The notes below the pieces were generated by a model. That model did no database searches and was not told the origin of the DNA. It was given only the letters and a program-made list of their open reading frames with translations. Positions 22,094 to 31,986 of a DNA stretch of 64,000 bases are shown piece after piece. The translations under genes and the position numbers were made by a program. Source of the stretch: Nematostella vectensis (Eukaryota; Cnidaria; Anthozoa; Actiniaria; Edwardsiidae); contig NC_064039.1 in NCBI RefSeq assembly GCF_932526225.1, positions 15,802,639 through 15,866,638 on the forward strand, read 5' to 3'. Each line of letters starts with the position of its first letter. The stretch's first letter is position 1.

Positions 22094-22123
22094 TCCATAA
22101 AAGGGACTACTCACAACAAAGTA

Positions 22124-23490
22124 GAGAGCTGGTTTTGCTTCTGCCTACCCACGGGCAAACCAGACGAAAGGTTCGTGTATCGAATATTATAATTTGTTTA
22201 CCCAGTATATCTGTAATAAAGCCAATTTCTTGAAGCTGTTGTCATATATTGATCTGGTTCCGTTTTAGCCATGATTCATAACAGTCTAGGCGATTTTGCT
22301 CCCTCATCTCGGTTCATCTCCTCCCCACTCGTAATAAAATACAACAGGGTAGGAAGCTCCACGCCCTGGCAAACACATCTTCGACTTTCTTTTTCGGCAG
22401 AAAACGCACAGCTTTTCCCTTCAAAATCAATCATAGAAGAATAGTTTCTAAACAAACCTTTCGAAAAAAAAATATTCCAAAATACCAGAATTTCCCTGCA
22501 ATTTTTCGCTGCAATATCGAAATTAATCGTTCTTCCAGGGCTGACAAACAGTCGGTCCCCTGAGCGCGGTCGGGGCCTGGACACAATACATAAATCAAAT
22601 GTCTCATCACATTGCATTGTATTTTCTATTGTGCCCAGGCCCCGACCGACCGATCTTTTTCAGCGCGCTTTTGAAAAAGGTCTTATATTTTATATACTTT
22701 TATTTTTTAATCGCAAATTGAATTATTTCTAATTCTATGTAAGTTTATAACATGACAATAATGCCATTTTTATCCTTTGGATCTTTAAGAGAAAATTGCT
22801 ATATAAATCTATTTATTATTAATATTATTGTTCCTTGAATTCGTATGACAGATTACTCGTCCACTTATCTTGTAGTTGATCTGGTAGGATTTCGTCCCAT
22901 GAATATCCAACATTCCAAATTTCTTGTAGGTCGATGATGGTGAAGATGACCTGTGCGAGGCACTAGAGAGGCTCTCCATTGATGAGGTTGGACATTATTT
23001 GTTAATAAACATTGCTTAGATTTATTAAATTGGGTCTCGATTCGTATAGTAATTTGAATTCTTCAAATAGTTCATACAGCGATTCAACAAATCCTGTTTT
23101 CTCGCAAACTGTGAAATATCGAACTTAGGCGGCATCTCGAATGTAGTATCAAAATAAATAAATGTTCAGTAAGAGCTTGATTAATCTATTTCACAATGAG
23201 TAGTAAACAAGTGAGTTTACCTTTAGTCTTCCGGTTTGCAAGCTTGCGGCTTTCGCTCTTCGTCTTGCTGCTTGCAAACTTTCGCCTGGGATGTATATCT
23301 AGTCCGTGTTATCAACCCTCTTTAGATACGTTTTGCACTGGGCAAAATCAATAACACAGATGTGTCTGACTTTAATTCACATGCATATTCTTGGTTTTAA
23401 TCTGGTATTCGTACTGAAAGATATAAGTTACATAGATAATCAATTAGTGTTTTACGTTCTAAGTACTTTAATTTTATAATGATAAATTAA
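22124..23490. other. Gene-poor stretch with one hairpin
   Basis: Holds the long hairpin at 22,566-22,652 and otherwise AT-rich sequence without a supported gene. A short exon-like piece after TTTCTTGTAG at 22,930 (+) encodes DDGEDDLCEALERLSIDE but could not be linked to anything. Confidence 0.4.
22566..22652. repeat. Long hairpin
   Basis: GGTCGGGGCCTGGACACAAT is mirrored by ATTGTGCCCAGGCCCCGACC with one mismatch, about 45 bp apart. It may be the fused ends of a small element. Confidence 0.55.
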
Positions 23491-23502
23491 TTTTATTTAA
23501 TT

Positions 23503-23702
23503 TTACGATGATAATCATGATGATGGTGGTGGTGATGATGATGACAACGACAATGATGAGGATGATGTGATGGGTTTGATGATAATGATGTTGATAATGT
23601 TTGATGATGATGATGTTCATGGTGATGGTGATGGTGATGTGATGTGATGGTGATGGTGATGGTGATGGTGGTGATGATGATGTTGATCATGATAATGATA
23701 AT
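23503..23702. repeat. GAT/GGT trinucleotide-rich microsatellite
   Basis: Imperfect GATGATG/GGTGATG runs over 200 bp. The histidine-rich open frame on the minus strand is a product of the repeat. Confidence 0.9.
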
Positions 23703-24025
23703 AATACTGATTCATTTGCCCCTTTCTGCTGCTATTGCTCTCTTATACGTTTATACTCTCTTGATTGTCGTTTCCTCTTCTTTTATATCCTAAAAATTGG
23801 CATTTTGCTTGTGTAGGGACGAGATGCGAACCAGACGGGCTGGCTAACATTTACATTCAGGTATGTAGTGATTTCGAATGAATCACCCTTGATTGTTATG
23901 TGGGCAGTAGGTGGTAAATGAGTACAGGAAAATGTCGATAGCTGTAAATAATGTCTACAGCCAACAATGTATGATAGAAAGTGATCGAATAATTGTATTT
24001 TAACTGAAAACATTGTGTTTTTTTA

Positions 24026-25096
24026 CAGGGTGGTGAAGAGTATTTTCGTGATTCGTGATTGACCCTAAATTAAACCCGTGATTCGTGAAAAGCCTAAAAA
24101 TAAACCCGTAATTCGTGATTGAGTACTCTATCGTGATCCGTGATTGGGGTATTTTTACTTTCGTGACTCGTGATTTCGCATGGCTAAATTCGTGAAACGT
24201 GACCGTTGACGCCGAAAATAATTAAAACACGAATACATGTAAGAGATTTCCGAATAAACATGACCTTTGTTTAGATTGTTGACCTCTTGCTGTGCTAGTT
24301 TTTAAAATAAATATAAATATCCGATGTATCAAGTGTCTTAGTTTGTGTGACACTACTCCACCAATACTTGACAGCGCTATTGTTTTATCTTAAGTATGAT
24401 TGGTTAAGTAACATAAATCCAGGTCAGTTTTGACGGACTCGTCAAACGCTAACGATAGTCCAGTCATTTTTCGAAGCTTGCATTGTTGCATAAACGTGGC
24501 GTATTTACAAAGATCACGACTTATACCTTGCATCGTGGATGGAGAGTTCTGATCCTAGCGTCAAAGTTATTTTGACGTTCTACTTAACTCAGCAAGAGAA
24601 AACAGAGACAAAATCTGCTGTAGTACACAAGGAAAAATTAAATGTCCCCTTGTCGATCGAGAAGCATAAAGTATTTGAAGTATTCAAGAAACATCTGATT
24701 TCATTTACAACACTGTAGGAAATCGTCCTTAGTAAAGGTCTCGGGGCAAATCCCGAAGTAACAGTCGTAAGAATACAGAAGGGAGGCGCCTCGATTGAAG
24801 CATATAGTATAAGGACGCAGGATTCGTGGGAGTAAAAGTAAACAATCATGTCATTGTGTGTTAGTTTAACTGATAAGTGGATCAACCGCAGCGTTGTTCT
24901 ATTAAACAGATTTGTCGGTTAAACTGCATTGAATGCACTGAATCTTCAAGTGAATGTATATTTAAATCATATATTCATGAGAAAAGCAAAAGTTAAAACC
25001 GTGATTCGTGAAAGCTTCTTTTTTAAATTCGTGATTCGTGAAAGTCTGAAAAATAACTTCGTGATTCGTGATGGGCCCCCCCTCTTCACCACCTTG
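24026..25096 (+). mobile_element. TIR element with TTCGTGATTCGTGA repeats
   Basis: CAGGGTGGTGAAGAG at 24,026 is mirrored by CTCTTCACCACCTTG ending at 25,096 (15-bp TIR, one mismatch). Several direct copies of TTCGTGATTCGTGA lie inside each end in the same orientation. The CAGGG start recalls hAT elements, but no convincing 8-bp target duplication exists in the T-rich flanks. It carries one small ORF. Confidence 0.6.
24539..24835 (+). pseudogene. Small ORF in the TIR element, one internal stop
   Basis: From the ATG at 24,539 the frame runs 98 codons to TAA at 24,833, with a single TAG at codon 60. It begins MESSDPSVKVILTFYLTQQE and continues after the TAG with EIVLSKGLGANPEVTVVRIQ. Composition is protein-like and the frame is otherwise uninterrupted. 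I recognise no domain. It may be the first exon of the element's own gene or captured host sequence. Confidence 0.4.
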
Positions 25097-25507
25097 TTTT
25101 TCAGTCCTCAGAAAAAGAAAAAGTTTGAAGTACTGTTTGGGAAAAAGCTAGATGTGGTCAAAACACACCAGGTAATGCACAACATCATGCAGACCTACCC
25201 TGCGCGCAGGGCTAACTGGGATACCTGAGATCTGCAATTTGTGTTGTGACATGTATGACAAAGTTTTACTGCCCACCACCTTTGGATATAGTAAACATTT
25301 ATTTCAATCCTTCAATCTATTGGGCTTCCTGGTGCTTTAGGAAAATAGTATTCGTCGTCCTAAACATTAATTAAACAAATGCATCCCTTTTGAGTCCCCA
25401 ATATATTTATTTCATATTTGATTTATCTATAAAAATGTGAGAGGCGCTTTCTATAAAATACCGCGCGTATTTTAGTATTCACATATGGCTATACCGCCTT
25501 TTCAGTG

Positions 25508-25615
25508 TATATTCCAACGCTTTGGAACTCTCTACCACCAGAGATACGAGCTTGTGATAATTTATCCAACTTCAAATCTAAAGAGAAGACGTTATATGTT
25601 ATGATAAACTCTTAG
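25508..25615 (+). pseudogene. LINE reverse-transcriptase ORF, C-terminal tail
   Basis: The frame YIPTLWNSLPPEIRACDNLS then NFKSKEKTLYVMINS ends in a stop, followed by TGTAAAGCGCTTTAGA. WNSLP-x-x-I-R-x(3)-S/N-L-x-x-F-K is the usual last segment of CR1/Rex-like LINE ORF2, and the trailing motif recalls their 3' UTRs. The copy is 5'-truncated. Confidence 0.65.
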
Positions 25616-26128
25616 ATTAATGTAAAGCGCTTTAGATAATATGTAGGGGGTTATGTTTTTGGGGGCGCCGAATTTAAATCTGGTTTTAATATAATACTGA
25701 GCAGAGAGTCATTGTTCGAATGTAAGTTTTTTTCAGTTCACAATGTTTCCAACTATTGTATATCTAGTTCCATCTTGTTCAGGTACCAATATTGTCTTTA
25801 AATAAATATATTTTGAGAATCCCTTTCATGGTTAATGGACAAAGCTGCCCATTCTAATCAGTTGAAAAAAACGAATACCTTATTACACTTAATTTTCGCG
25901 ACGTCAAAATTTCTTGATTTTGAGATGGCGATATTTTGCGACACTTTATTTTCGCGATTTTCCTATTTTCGTAAAAAAAAACAGATCACTTCATTTTCGC
26001 AATTTCGCGATTTTGGGATAATAAAATCAAGAAAAACAAGTAGAATTAAAATGTGCTGTAATCATCAAAACTGAAACAATTTGTAACAAAGAGATGCGTA
26101 AGCTAAATTTATTAATAAGTTTGATAAT
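25616..26128. other. Gene-free stretch
   Basis: Only repeated short motifs TTTTCGCGA at 25,895-26,015; no gene seen. Confidence 0.4.
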
Positions 26129-26129
26129 A

Positions 26130-27282
26130 CAGTCGAACCTCTATTAAGCTTAGTGACCGCTTAATAGAGGTTGACCGCTTAATAGAGGTTTCGCTATTTT
26201 CGCCCCTAAATTAGCGTAAATCGGGCTGTAGTTATACGTAATAACTTTTTATTATAATAAACAACAGTAACAATCATGTTAGCCCTAAGACGGGGCCTGG
26301 TGCATTCCAATTTGATTCAGAAATGTTTGAAACCGCCTAGTCAGTTTGTTTTTGCCTATACGGCTCTTGTGGCTTTGCCCAATTCTATGGGCATGAGCTA
26401 CTTTCGCTGGCGTTATGTAAAGTAAATGAGTGCGTTAAGGTGATGTTACACGCGACGTTTCCGTCGATATCCGTCATTAAGCATTTGCGCGATTTTGGAA
26501 GTCGAACCAAAAACTCGCAGTGCGTTGCCGTACCCAAAAACTCACAAATCTGACCCAGTTGCATTCATTCGGGGATACCATGAGTACATGACTGAGTGGG
26601 AACCAGCACTAGAAGATGTTTACAAACTTATGCGGGAACCAACTAACATAAAGGATACGAATGCTGTTGCAATCGTAAGAAAAAAAGCCGACAAAACGGT
26701 GATGAATGGAGACGGTCACCCGAATACTCTAGTTGACGATTACGAAGTTATCAGGCATATTCCCAAACTGATGTCGACGTGGGTTACCAAATATCTCAAG
26801 AGACCTACGAACTGTGAGAAAGTCGTAGTCAAAGGGAAGTGGGTGAACAGAGGTGGTGGCTATGGACTCGAGATTCCTTGTGAATACATATTTGAAGGTG
26901 ACAGTTTTTCTTCTAGCTGGCTAAAGCGGAAATTGTTTATCGAGGAATTTGATGCGACTGATCCGCACAAGACCACACAAGTCTCACAAGACGATTAGCC
27001 ATAGTAATTAGATTAGACAGTTAAAAATATGACGAAATATGACGTGCACTATCTGTTGTAATGCTGACAAATATTGATGATGACCGTTTAATAGAGGTTA
27101 AAAACAATAAAATCAACCAATTGGGACCCTCCTTTGGTGACCGCGTCCGCTTAATAGAGGTGACCTCTCAATAGAGGTCAAATTTACAGTAAACATAAGG
27201 GGGAAAATTCGGGACTTTGGTAAATGACCGTTGAATAGAGGGTGACCGCTCAATAGAGGGCCGCTTAATAGAGGTTCGACTG
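26130..27282 (+). mobile_element. TA-flanked TIR transposon carrying a HIRAN-like gene
   Basis: CAGTCGAACCTCTATTAAGC at 26,130-26,149 is matched exactly in inverse at 27,263-27,282. TA stands outside each end. GACCGCTTAATAGAGGT and variants recur several times inside both ends, as transposase-binding arrays do. No transposase is encoded. TA target and CAGT ends fit the Tc1/mariner-pogo or IS4EU/ISL2EU groups; I cannot decide between them. Confidence 0.75.
26495..26998 (+). CDS. HIRAN-domain-like protein (transposon cargo)
   Basis: An open frame of 167 codons with no stop. IRGYHEYMTEWEPALEDVYK leads into LMREPTNIKDTNAVAIVRKK, then VIRHIPKLMSTWVTKYL and GYGLEIPCEYIFEGDSFSSS. The R-E-P-x-N-x-x-D-x-N-A-V-A-I core and the following H-I-P strand are those of HIRAN-type domains, which bind single-stranded 3' DNA ends in HLTF/Rad5-like proteins. 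The frame is open upstream to 26,441 but has no ATG before the internal Met at HEYM, so the start may lie in another exon or be lost. It is the only gene between the TIRs. Confidence 0.55.
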   Translation: MEVEPKTRSALPYPKTHKSDPVAFIRGYHEYMTEWEPALEDVYKLMREPTNIKDTNAVAIVRKKADKTVMNGDGHPNTLVDDYEVIRHIPKLMSTWVTKYLKRPTNCEKVVVKGKWVNRGGGYGLEIPCEYIFEGDSFSSSWLKRKLFIEEFDATDPHKTTQVSQDD

Positions 27283-27359
27283 TATAAGTATAAGTAATAT
27301 AGTTATTAATAAATCACAAGCATCTCTTTGTGTTTCAAAACTAGATTCTCGATACAATT

Positions 27360-27640
27360 TAACAAGAGAAAACACATTATTATGATAAGAGAAAACACTT
27401 CGTTATTATAAGAGAAAACACTTTGTTATGATAAGAGAAAACACTTTGTTATTAGTTATAAGGAATAAAGTAATGTAAGTATAGGATAGGTATAGTATAT
27501 AAAATAACTGGAAATATAAGTATAAGTAATAAAGTTATAAATAAATCATAGTATAGAGAAAACACTGTTATGATCAACAGCACCTGTTGTGCTGTTGGTA
27601 ATAACAAAGTGTTTTCTCTTGTTATTAGTTATAAGTAATA
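27360..27640. repeat. AT-rich repeats with GAGAAAACAC motif
   Basis: AGAGAAAACACTTTGTTAT occurs several times in direct order and once inverted (TAACAAAGTGTTTTCTCT near 27,602). Confidence 0.6.
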
Positions 27641-27675
27641 TAGTAATATAAGTATAGTATATAAGTATAGCTATA

Positions 27676-27816
27676 GAGTGGTTTTCAAAATCCCGTGAAA
27701 TACTTTTTAGTTTATTTAGTACTACTACACTAAAATCTCTTTGTTCTCTTTTGTTTTGGCTTAACTATTACACTTTAACAATTACATTTTGTTTCACGGA
27801 ATTCTGAAAACCACTC
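27676..27816. mobile_element. 141-bp MITE with TA target
   Basis: GAGTGGTTTTCAAAATCCCG and its inverse CGGAATTCTGAAAACCACTC end the element; TA flanks it on both sides. AGAGTGGTTTTCTG at 450 may be a fragment of the same family. Confidence 0.7.
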
Positions 27817-27839
27817 TAGTATATAAAATAACTGAACGA

Positions 27840-28030
27840 TGATAAAAGATAATTGATATTTAGTAGTAATATAGTATAGTAGTTATAGTCGTATAGTAGT
27901 TATAGTAGTATATTTAGTTATAGCAGTATTGTAGTTATAGTGGTATATTTAGTTATAGCAGTATTGTAGTTATAGCAGTATATTTAGTAGAAGTAGTATA
28001 TTTAATAGAAAGTATATTTATATTTAATAT
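27840..28030. repeat. TAGTTATAG low-complexity tract
   Basis: Irregular repeats of TATAGTAGTATATTTAGT. Confidence 0.7.
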
Positions 28031-28420
28031 ACTTAATTTAAGCAATAGGAATAATGAAAATATATATATTGTATTATAATATTTGATATTGTTGATAAAA
28101 TACGAAATTTACCCAACTTCTGTTTGATCGTCTAGTTGGATCTCTTCGAATTAGGAGAACTGTAGCCATTTCCATCACCCTGTATTCACTACACAGCCGA
28201 TCGTAAGGAAAGGGCCATTATTTATGGGGGGGGGAGGGCTGCTAAGTTTAATTATTTTCTGGTTAAAAAATTTCGGCCCTCCCTCAACCTAAAGCACAAA
28301 AAAGGTGACCCTACCCCAAAAAGGCGACCAAAAATAATGACCAGAACAAAAAAAAGCGTATTGGTCACTATATTGAAATTATACTCTAGCTCGGTATCTA
28401 TTCGAATTGTGTTTTTTTAT

Positions 28421-29971
28421 GGGGCTGACTTGGATGGAACTGACTTGGATGGGACTGACTTGGATAGGACTGACTAGGAATGGAACTGACTAGGGATGGG
28501 ACTGACTTGGATGGGGCTAACTTTGATGGGAAAGACTTGAATGGGGCTGACTTGGATGGGGTTAACTTGGATGGGACTGACTTAGATGGGACTGACTTGG
28601 ATGGGACTGACTTGGATGGAACTGACTTGGAAGGGACTGACTTGGATGGGACTGACTTGGATGGGACTGACTTGGATGGGACTGACTAGGAATGGGACTG
28701 ATTTGGATGGAACTGACTTGGATGGAACTGACTTAGATGAAACTGACTTGGATGGGGCTGACTTGGATAGGGATGACTTGGATGGGAAAGACTTGAATGG
28801 GGCTGACTTGAATGGGACTGACTTGGATGGAACTGACTAGAAATGGGACTGACTTGGATGGAACTGACTAGGAATGGGACTGACTTGGATGGGGCTGACT
28901 TGGATGGAACTGACTAGGAATGGGACTGACTAGGAATGGGACTGACTTGGATGGAACTGACTTGGATGGGACTGACTTGGATGGGGCTGACTTAGATGGG
29001 GCCGACTTGAATGGGACTGACTTGGATGGGACTGACTTGGATGGAACTGACTAGGAATGGGACTGACTTGGATGGGACTGACTTGGATGGAACTGACCAG
29101 GAATGGGACTGACTTGGATGGGGCTGACTAGGAATGGGCAAGACTTAGATGGGGCTGACTTAGATGGGGCTGACTTGGATGGGAATGACTTGGATGGGAC
29201 TGACTTGGATGGGACTGACTTGGATGGGCTTGACATGGATGGGGCTGACTTGGATGGGGCTGACTTAGATGGGACTGACTTGGATGGGGCTGACTTGGAT
29301 GGGGCTGACTTGGATGGGGCTGACTTGGATGGGACTGACTTGGATGGGGCTGACTTGGATGGGGCTGACTTGGATGGGACTGACTTGGATGGGACTGACT
29401 TGGATGGGACTGACTTGGATGGGACTGACTTGGATGGGGCGACTTGGATGGGACTGACTTGGATGGGACTGACTTGGAATGGGACTGGCTTGGATGGGAC
29501 TGGCTTGGATGGGACTGACTTGGAATGGGACTGACCTGGAATGGGACTGACTTGGATGGGACTGACTTGGATGGGGCTGACTTGAATGGTAAAGACTTAG
29601 ATGGGACTGACTTGGATGGGAATGACTTGGAATGGGACCGACATTGAATGGGACCGACATTGAATGGGACCGACTTGGAATGGGACTGACTTGGAATGGG
29701 ACTGACTTGGATGGGGCTGACTTGGATGGGAAAGACTTGGAATGGGACTGACTTGGATTGTACAGACTTAGATGGGACTGACTTGGAATGGGACTGACTT
29801 GGATGGGACAGACTTGGATGAGGCCGACTTGGATGGGACTGGCTTGGATGGGACTAACTTGGATGGGACTGACCTGGAATGGGACTGACTTGGATGGGAC
29901 TTACTTGGATGGAAATGACTTGGAATGGGACTGACTTGGATGGGACAGACTTAGATGGGACTGACTTGGAT
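28421..29971 (+). repeat. 15-bp minisatellite (about 100 units)
   Basis: The unit GACTTGGATGGGACT (with G/A and C/T variants) repeats over 1.55 kb. In one + frame it encodes T/A-D-L-D-G, the pentapeptide-repeat pattern A(D/N)LXX. Units reading GACTAGGAATGGGACT are 16 bp and bring both a stop and a frameshift, so the longest such frame is about 140 codons and no start or flanking domain is present. I treat it as a minisatellite, not a gene. Confidence 0.9.
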
Positions 29972-30921
29972 CCGACCGAGGGAGGGGAAGGGGGGTGTTG
30001 CTACTTATGTGGTTGCTAACTGCTGTCTAATATATAGATTTAGGCACTGCCTAAAAGCGGAGCCAGCATTGAAAGAATGTTTTTCATGAGATTAAAAAAA
30101 GGAATTTTTACTGCCATGTAATTATGAATTGTATTGGCCCCTCCAAATGGACCAAGCAAGCACTAATTCAATAATATTAAATATGCAGTATGAAAGTACT
30201 AAACCTTGATGTAAAAAAGGCTGTCAAAGCTCAAGGTGCCTTAGTTTATGAGAATGTTTCTCAAGAGTGTAATGGTCAATTCTCTTATATGCATATTTTT
30301 TTATTAAAATAGCATAATAACAATCTTTGACCTTGTGAAGAATATATCAAGGATGTAACAGTATTCCAAAGAATTAGATGCCATTCTGTAGTTTCCATGT
30401 ACTGCAACTGATTATTTAGAAAAATGTGTTGAAATTAATACATATTATTGCACCCACCCTTTGGCCAGTTGTTTTTAGAAACCCTGGATCCACCCATACT
30501 AGCTACTCAAAAATGAATGCAATGGAGGAAAATACTAAATTACTGAAAGTTCTTAATCCCAATTTTTTAATTTCAAACCAAACCATGTTCATTGACTTAT
30601 GTTTGGGGTAGAGAGGAATAAATAAACAAATAAACAGAAAGTCAATGGGGAGTTGAAAGGGAGAAATGCGCCTCTATTTGATAAAATTGTGAATCTACTT
30701 TAAAAAAATACATGACAAAAATGCAATAATAGCTTGACTGAGCACTTTCCTAACATTTTCCCCTTTTCCTATTACCTTTAGGTTTGATATAAAACTGAAC
30801 GAAGAATATCAAAGGATGTTGTTATGCTCAAATTGCTTGTTAGACCACAAATTCTCAGTTTTAACATACACACATATAAATAAGAATAAAACAGTAAATC
30901 ATAATAATTTATACAGCTCTA
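29972..30921. other. Gene-free stretch
   Basis: AT-rich, no supported feature. Confidence 0.4.
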
Positions 30922-31869
30922 TTTCGAAACGGATGTTACTAAAACTAGGAGCGGGGAACAGGGATCTGGGAACGAGTGATCAGCGGTAGGGCACAGCGAT
31001 GTAGCAACCTCACGTGCGTCTCTTTGGCTCTTCTCTCGTTAAAATGGATGGTAAGTGAAATCTCTGACTCTGTTTCTAAGAATTATGAATAATTCATGCG
31101 CCAGTTGAATCGAATCTAATACGTTTCTCTAATTTTAGATGTGATAGAGATAAAGTCAAGTAAAAGGTATGTTGAAAGGGGTAATATGATAACAGTTTGC
31201 TTGGGTAGTTTAGTGCGAGCTTAAATCGCAAGCTGCTGTTTTCCTTTTACAAGTTCAACAATGTCTGGGCTTGAGTCCAAGTCTGAGCTTGAGTCTGAGC
31301 TTGAGCTGTAATAAAGTGTACAGAGGAACAAATAAGATGGGGCCAGAAAAGTAATAACATTTTGCAATAGTCTAATTTAGTAAACAGTCAACTTGGTGTT
31401 AGAGGAAAGAAGGGTCATGGTCACGGAAAACAGCAGCTTTCAACATCAATAATCATAAAAATACTGAAAATAGCACCTCAAATTTGTAAAGAGTGCTTTT
31501 CATCACTACGAGATGAGAATTTGAAGTCATGGCAATGTAGGATTGCAAAAATATCCACGGATTCTCTTTTCAAGTTTACCATTGCGATTTTAGCTCGCAC
31601 TAAACTACCCAAGCAAACTGTTATCATATTATCCCTTTCAACATACCTTTCACTTAAATAAGAAAAACGTATGAAAGAAAAGCGCATGAATTATTCATAA
31701 TTCTTAGAAACAGAGTCAGTGATTTCACTTACCATCCATTTTAACGAGAGAAGAGCCAAAGAGACGCACGTGAGGTTGCTACATCGCTGTGCCCTACCGC
31801 TGATCACTCGTTCCCAGATCCCTGTTCCCCGCTTCCCGTTCCCTGTTTTAGTAACATCCATTTCGAAAC
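30922..31869. repeat. Large inverted duplication (about 300-bp arms)
   Basis: 30,922-31,230 and 31,582-31,869 are near-identical in inverted orientation around a 351-bp spacer. Each arm carries CTCTTCTCTCGTTAAAATGGATG followed by GTAAGT, a short start exon with donor, directed inward. In the left arm an acceptor at about 31,138 gives a small spliced frame (MDDVIE then KSSKRYVERGNMITVCLGSL). The right arm differs at the acceptor and has a longer open frame beyond the shared part (31,478-31,620). No known family. Confidence 0.7.
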
Positions 31870-31871
31870 TA

Positions 31872-31986
31872 AGGTCTCAAATGAAAGTAATGAACTGGCA
31901 CTAGCGGTGTGTGCCGGAAGGCTGTTCCAATCTGGAATAGTGTTGGGGAAAAATGAAAACTTGTAACATCTGTACTCTAAAAACAT
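31872..31986 (-). pseudogene. LINE ORF2 tail fragment
   Basis: Minus strand reads EYRCYKFSFFPNTIPDWNSL followed by PAHTASASSLLSF. SFFP-x-T-I-x-D-WNSLP is the characteristic end of many LINE reverse-transcriptase ORFs. It abuts the outer edge of the right arm of the inverted duplication. Confidence 0.65.

Larger units (their letters stand above)
21714..22118 (-). repeat. 5' LTR (405 bp with insertion)
   Basis: Same ends as the 124-bp LTR plus a 281-bp gain (268-bp element plus one 13-bp target copy) between GACTCCATAAAAGGGA and CCATAAAAGGGACTACTC. Confidence 0.9.
20836..22123 (-). mobile_element. Non-autonomous Ty3-like LTR retrotransposon
   Basis: Two LTRs, 20,841-20,964 and 21,714-22,118, start TGTTATGATCGG and end CTACTCACAACA (TGTT...AACA ends). 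AAGTA flanks both sides (20,836-20,840 and 22,119-22,123), a 5-bp target duplication. On the minus strand the primer-binding site TGGTACCAGGAGTG abuts the 5' LTR (21,700-21,713) and the polypurine tract AAAAGGGAGA abuts the 3' LTR (20,965-20,974). The interior is only 749 bp and keeps just the start of gag, so it is an internally deleted, non-autonomous copy. The longer LTR carries the hammerhead insertion. Confidence 0.9.

Noticed and set aside
22276..22617. 113-codon minus-strand ORF
   Set aside because: Overlaps a long hairpin, no recognisable motif, no splice or promoter context.
23493..23690. Histidine-rich minus-strand ORF
   Set aside because: Product of a trinucleotide microsatellite.
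23800..25228. Plus-strand exon chain: GRDANQTGWLTFTFR (about 23,820) and a frame ending MQTYPARRANWDT at 25,228
   Set aside because: Both have plausible splice sites, but I could not join them in phase to one another or to any known protein.
29103..29660. Frames of 131-143 codons within the 15-bp array as genes
   Set aside because: No start context, no flanking domain, interrupted by repeat-unit stops; better described as a minisatellite.
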